In this document: piece by piece, positions 6,192 through 8,637 of the stretch
Layout: every line of letters begins with the position of its first letter
Position numbering within the stretch: position 1 is the stretch's first letter
DNA from: Arthrobacter sp.
Lineage (GTDB): Bacteria > Actinomycetota > Actinomycetes > Actinomycetales > Micrococcaceae
Assembly (NCBI GenBank): GCA_025464545.1
Contig: JAODMA010000480.1
Location: forward strand, 1-8,637
Length of the DNA: 8,637 bases
Reading direction: 5' to 3'
Translations under genes and position numbers: made by a program
The notes under the pieces: generated by a model
The model's database searches: none
Told to the model about the DNA's origin: nothing
Seen by the model: only the letters and a program-made list of their open reading frames with translations

Positions 6192-6209
6192 CCCCGGTCC
6201 ACGCCGGGG
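6192..6209. other. Short GC hairpin between pxpA and the transporter
   Basis: CCCCGG (6192-6197) and CCGGGG (6204-6209) form a 6-bp GC-only stem with a 6-nt loop, in the 105-bp gap between pxpA and the MFS gene. No U-tract follows. The rest of the gap is C-rich and shows no promoter or small gene. It could be an mRNA-processing or stabilising element, or simply a product of GC richness. Confidence 0.3.
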
Positions 6210-6266
6210 CATTCCCGCACGCACACCCGAACAACAGGCAGCACCCCGCACACCTGGAGGAAAACC

Positions 6267-7604
6267 ATGTCCGCACCGCAGCAGGCCACTCCGGCCGCCA
6301 GCAAGAGGAAGCTGCCGCCCGGCGCCCTCAAGGCCTACATCGCGAGCCTCACCGGCACCTCGCTGGAGTACTACGACTTTGCGATCTACTCCGTGGCCTC
6401 GGCCCTGGTGTTCCCCAAGATCTTCTTTCCGGGCAACGACGAATTCGTCGGGCTCCTCCTGTCCTTCTCGACATTCGCGGTGGGCTATCTCGCCCGCCCC
6501 ATCGGCGGCATCATCTTCGGCCGGCTCGGTGACAAGATCGGCCGCAAACACGTCCTCGTCGTCACGCTCCTGCTGATCGGCATCGCGACAGTGCTGATCG
6601 GTGTGCTGCCCGACTACTCGGTGATCGGCGTGGCCGCCCCCACGATCCTGGTGCTGCTGCGACTGGCCCAGGGCATCGGCGTCGGCGGTGAATGGGGCGG
6701 TGCCGTCCTGCTTTCCAGCGAGTTCGGTGACGCCCACAAGCGGGGCTTCTGGTCCTCCGCGGCGCAGATCGGCCCGCCCGCCGGCAACCTGATGGCAAAC
6801 GGCGTCCTGGCGGTCCTTGCCGCGTCCCTCAGCACCGAGGCCTTCCTGTCCTGGGGCTGGCGCGTCGCCTTCCTCGCCTCCGCCCTGCTGGTGGTCTTCG
6901 GCCTGGTGATCCGGCTCAAGCTCGAGGAAACCCCTATCTTCAAGGCCATCCAGGCGCACGGTGAGGCACCGAAGGCCCCCATCACAGAGGTCTTCAAGAC
7001 GGAACCGCGTGCCCTGGTGGCGGCCGCCCTGGCCCGTGTCGGCCCGGACGTGCTCTACTCCCTGCTCACCGTCTTCGTAGCTGTCTATGCCACCAAGGAA
7101 CTGGGCATGACCACGAGCAACGTGCTTGCGGCAATCCTGATCGGATCCGCCGTCCAGCTGGTGCTGATTCCGGCCGCCGGCGCCCTTACCGACCGCTTCA
7201 ACCGCCGCCTGGTCTACGGTATCGGCGCCCTCGGCACCGCCGTGTACATCCCGGTGTTCTTCCTGAGGATCCAGGGCAGGTCGGTGGCCATGCTCACCGT
7301 GGGTATCGTGATCGGCCTGGCTTTCCACGCCTTCATGTACGGCCCGCAGGCGGCCTACATCACGGAGCAGTTCCCGGCCCGGCTGCGCTACGCGGGCAGC
7401 TCACTCGCCTACACACTCGCCGGCGTGATCGGCGGCGCCATCGCTCCGCTGGTCTTCACCGCCCTTTACGCTGCCTCCGGCAACTGGTACACGATCGCCG
7501 CCTACCTGGCGGTTGCCTCCGCTGTGACCATCGTCGGACTGGCCCTGGGCCGCAATCCGCAGACCAAGGAAGAAGAACGGCTCCTGCAGGATGCCCGCGC
7601 CTGA
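6267..7604 (+). CDS. MFS transporter, MHS family; candidate 5-oxoproline importer
   Basis: This encodes a 445-residue proton symporter of the cytoplasmic membrane with about 12 hydrophobic segments. MHS features: LEYYDFAIY (33-41), RPIGG (77-81), motif A GRLGDKIGRK (85-94), RLAQGIGVGGEWGGAV (132-147), and the half-repeat LTDRFNRR (307-314), in which Asn replaces the usual Gly. GGAGG (6256-6260) lies 6 nt before the ATG. It sits between pxpA and pxpBC on the same strand, so uptake of pyroglutamate or a pyroglutamyl compound is the simplest role. A carboxylate substrate also suits the family. It is a paralogue of the transporter at 470-1831, with close matches across the first half, but the segment after the central loop differs (RVGPDVLYSLLTVFV versus RIVESCAYYVTATYL), which fits different substrates. 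Substrate assignment is inference. Confidence 0.9.
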   Translation: MSAPQQATPAASKRKLPPGALKAYIASLTGTSLEYYDFAIYSVASALVFPKIFFPGNDEFVGLLLSFSTFAVGYLARPIGGIIFGRLGDKIGRKHVLVVTLLLIGIATVLIGVLPDYSVIGVAAPTILVLLRLAQGIGVGGEWGGAVLLSSEFGDAHKRGFWSSAAQIGPPAGNLMANGVLAVLAASLSTEAFLSWGWRVAFLASALLVVFGLVIRLKLEETPIFKAIQAHGEAPKAPITEVFKTEPRALVAAALARVGPDVLYSLLTVFVAVYATKELGMTTSNVLAAILIGSAVQLVLIPAAGALTDRFNRRLVYGIGALGTAVYIPVFFLRIQGRSVAMLTVGIVIGLAFHAFMYGPQAAYITEQFPARLRYAGSSLAYTLAGVIGGAIAPLVFTALYAASGNWYTIAAYLAVASAVTIVGLALGRNPQTKEEERLLQDARA

Positions 7605-7615
7605 GCGGCGCGGGC
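7593..7615 (+). other. GC-only hairpin enclosing the transporter stop codon
   Basis: GCCCGCGCC (7593-7601) and GGCGCGGGC (7607-7615) form a perfect 9-bp stem. Its 5-nt loop TGAGC begins with the stop codon. No U-tract follows, so it is not a standard intrinsic terminator. The next gene starts 34 nt after the stem. A role in segmental mRNA stability or partial attenuation between transporter and pxpBC is possible. Confidence 0.5.
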
Positions 7616-7649
7616 TGGGAACCGGCGCCGGCAATGATGGAAGCAGCTG

Positions 7650-8637
7650 ATGATTGAGACAGCGGGGGAACCCTTGGCAGGACAGCAGACGGCAGTTTCC
7701 AGGGTGAGTTCCGTGCGGGCGGTCGGCACGCGCGCGGTGCTCGCGGAGCTGACCGGAACCCAAAGCGTGCTCGCGCTGCAGGCGCTGCTCCTTGAGAAGC
7801 CGTTGCCGGGCCAGCTGGACGTCCTGGCTGCAGCGGAGACCGTCCTGGTCACCGCGGACTCGCCGGTGTCCGCCCGGCATATCGCCGGGCAGCTGCTACA
7901 GCTCGACCTGGCCGCTCCGGTGCAGCGTGCGGGCGAGCTGGTGGTCATCGACACCGTGTACGACGGCGAGGACCTCGCCGAAGTGGGGGAGCTGACCGGA
8001 CTGGGTTCGGACGGCGTGATCGCCGCCCACTCCGGCCAGGTTTGGACCGTGGCCTTCGCCGGTTTCGCGCCGGGCTTCGGCTACATGGTGGGGGAGAAGC
8101 AGGTGCTCAACGTGCCGCGCCGCGCCTCGCCGCGCACCGCCGTCCCCGCGGGTTCGGTGGCATTGGCCGGGAATTACTCCGCCGTGTACCCGCGCCGTTC
8201 TCCGGGCGGCTGGCAGCTGATCGGCCGCACCGGCGCCAAAATGTGGGACCTGGACCGGGAAGAGCCCGCGCTGGCCGGCCCCGGCCACCGGGTCCGGTTC
8301 CGCGCGGTCCGGGATGTCGTGACCGTCGCGGAGCGTCCCCCCGCTTCTGCTGCCGCCCCCGAGGTGAGCACCGGGCTACGGATAGTCGCCCCCGGACTGC
8401 AGAGTCTGATCCAGGACCTGGGCCGGTACGGCCACTCCGGCCTCGGTGTCTCCGCCGCCGGCGCCCTGGACCGGGCCTCGCTGCGGCGGGCCAACCGCCT
8501 CGTCGGGAACGCGCCGTCGGCCGCGGCGGTCGAGACCGTCGCCGGCGGCCTCAGGGTGCAGGCCGTCGGTGACCAGGTCCTTGCCGTCGCGGGGGCACCG
8601 TCGGAACTGACGATCGAGACACCGGCGGGCGTCGGCA
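7650..8637 (+). CDS. pxpBC: PxpB-PxpC fusion, 5-oxoprolinase subunits B and C, 3' end cut by window
   Basis: The visible 329 residues join two 5-oxoprolinase subunits that are separate in E. coli. Residues about 20-228 are PxpB/KipI-like: VLVTADSPVSARH (65-77), VVIDTVYDGEDLAEVGELTGL (98-118), FAGFAPGFGYM (137-146), PRTAVPAGSVALAGN (161-175) and SPGGWQLIGRT (184-194). A short Pro/Ala linker (about 230-239) leads into PxpC/KipA: LRIVAPGLQSLIQDLGRYGHSGLGVSAAGALDRASL (243-278) and ANRLVGN (281-287). The gene continues past the window end. Such B-C fusions are known and are often labelled urea amidolyase-related. With PxpA they form the ATP-dependent 5-oxoprolinase. I chose ATG 7650, preceded by a weak GGAAG (7639-7643); TTG 7674 after GCGGGGGAA is an alternative, and the first 20 residues carry no family signal. 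Confidence 0.92.
   Translation, partial: MIETAGEPLAGQQTAVSRVSSVRAVGTRAVLAELTGTQSVLALQALLLEKPLPGQLDVLAAAETVLVTADSPVSARHIAGQLLQLDLAAPVQRAGELVVIDTVYDGEDLAEVGELTGLGSDGVIAAHSGQVWTVAFAGFAPGFGYMVGEKQVLNVPRRASPRTAVPAGSVALAGNYSAVYPRRSPGGWQLIGRTGAKMWDLDREEPALAGPGHRVRFRAVRDVVTVAERPPASAAAPEVSTGLRIVAPGLQSLIQDLGRYGHSGLGVSAAGALDRASLRRANRLVGNAPSAAAVETVAGGLRVQAVGDQVLAVAGAPSELTIETPAGVG

Noticed and set aside
5877..7328. 483-codon open frame on the minus strand across pxpA and the second transporter
   Set aside because: It is antisense to two well-supported genes, with low-complexity His/Gln/Asp/Gly-rich composition and no recognisable domain.
7622..7631. Palindrome CCGGCGCCGG between the transporter and pxpBC
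   Set aside because: It is a short GC-only palindrome, frequent in this base composition, with no second copy at a meaningful place in the window.
7634..7657. Seven-codon frame ATGATGGAAGCA... overlapping the pxpBC start
   Set aside because: It has no ribosome-binding site and no sign of a leader-peptide codon run; most likely chance.

Overview
The window looks like chromosomal DNA from a high-GC actinobacterium, most likely an Arthrobacter-type Micrococcaceae. The basis is protein character, strongly G/C-biased third codon positions, and many long antisense open frames of the kind GC-rich genes produce. I see no mobile elements, RNA genes or CRISPR arrays. Two catabolic gene clusters sit side by side.

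Region 1 (1-525, + strand) holds the 3' end of a sugar ABC-transporter permease of the XylH/GguB/MmsB type. Its reading frame continues through a long perfect hairpin (408-460) and into the 3' end of the convergent gene. This suggests a lost or shifted stop codon.

Region 2 (470-4531, - strand) is a compact ribose-type operon, read right to left: LacI-family repressor, ribokinase (rbsK), ribose-5-phosphate isomerase B (rpiB) and an MHS-family MFS symporter. A near-consensus promoter (TTGACA, 17 bp, CATACT) lies upstream. Two abutting LacI-type operators lie immediately downstream of the -10. A third perfect copy of the operator core lies about 2 kb away inside the ribokinase coding sequence, spelled with otherwise unusual codons, which suggests looping repression or an intragenic roadblock. 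The enzymes imply import of ribose or a similar pentose, phosphorylation, and isomerisation into the pentose phosphate pathway. The transporter belongs to a family better known for carboxylates, so its substrate is uncertain.

Region 3 (4610-8637) is a 5-oxoproline (pyroglutamate) utilisation locus. A GntR/FCD-family regulator (- strand, possibly leaderless) is divergent from pxpA, a second MHS-family transporter, and a pxpB-pxpC fusion cut off by the window end. The short divergent spacer contains repeated GTTGAA half-sites and an 11-bp palindrome overlapping the candidate pxpA promoter. The transporter between pxpA and pxpBC is a good candidate for a 5-oxoproline importer. A GC-only hairpin wraps the transporter stop codon and may tune expression of the downstream enzyme.

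The most interesting points are the duplicated operator inside rbsK, the two MHS paralogues serving adjacent unrelated pathways (one a candidate pyroglutamate permease), and the permease frame that runs through its own terminator.
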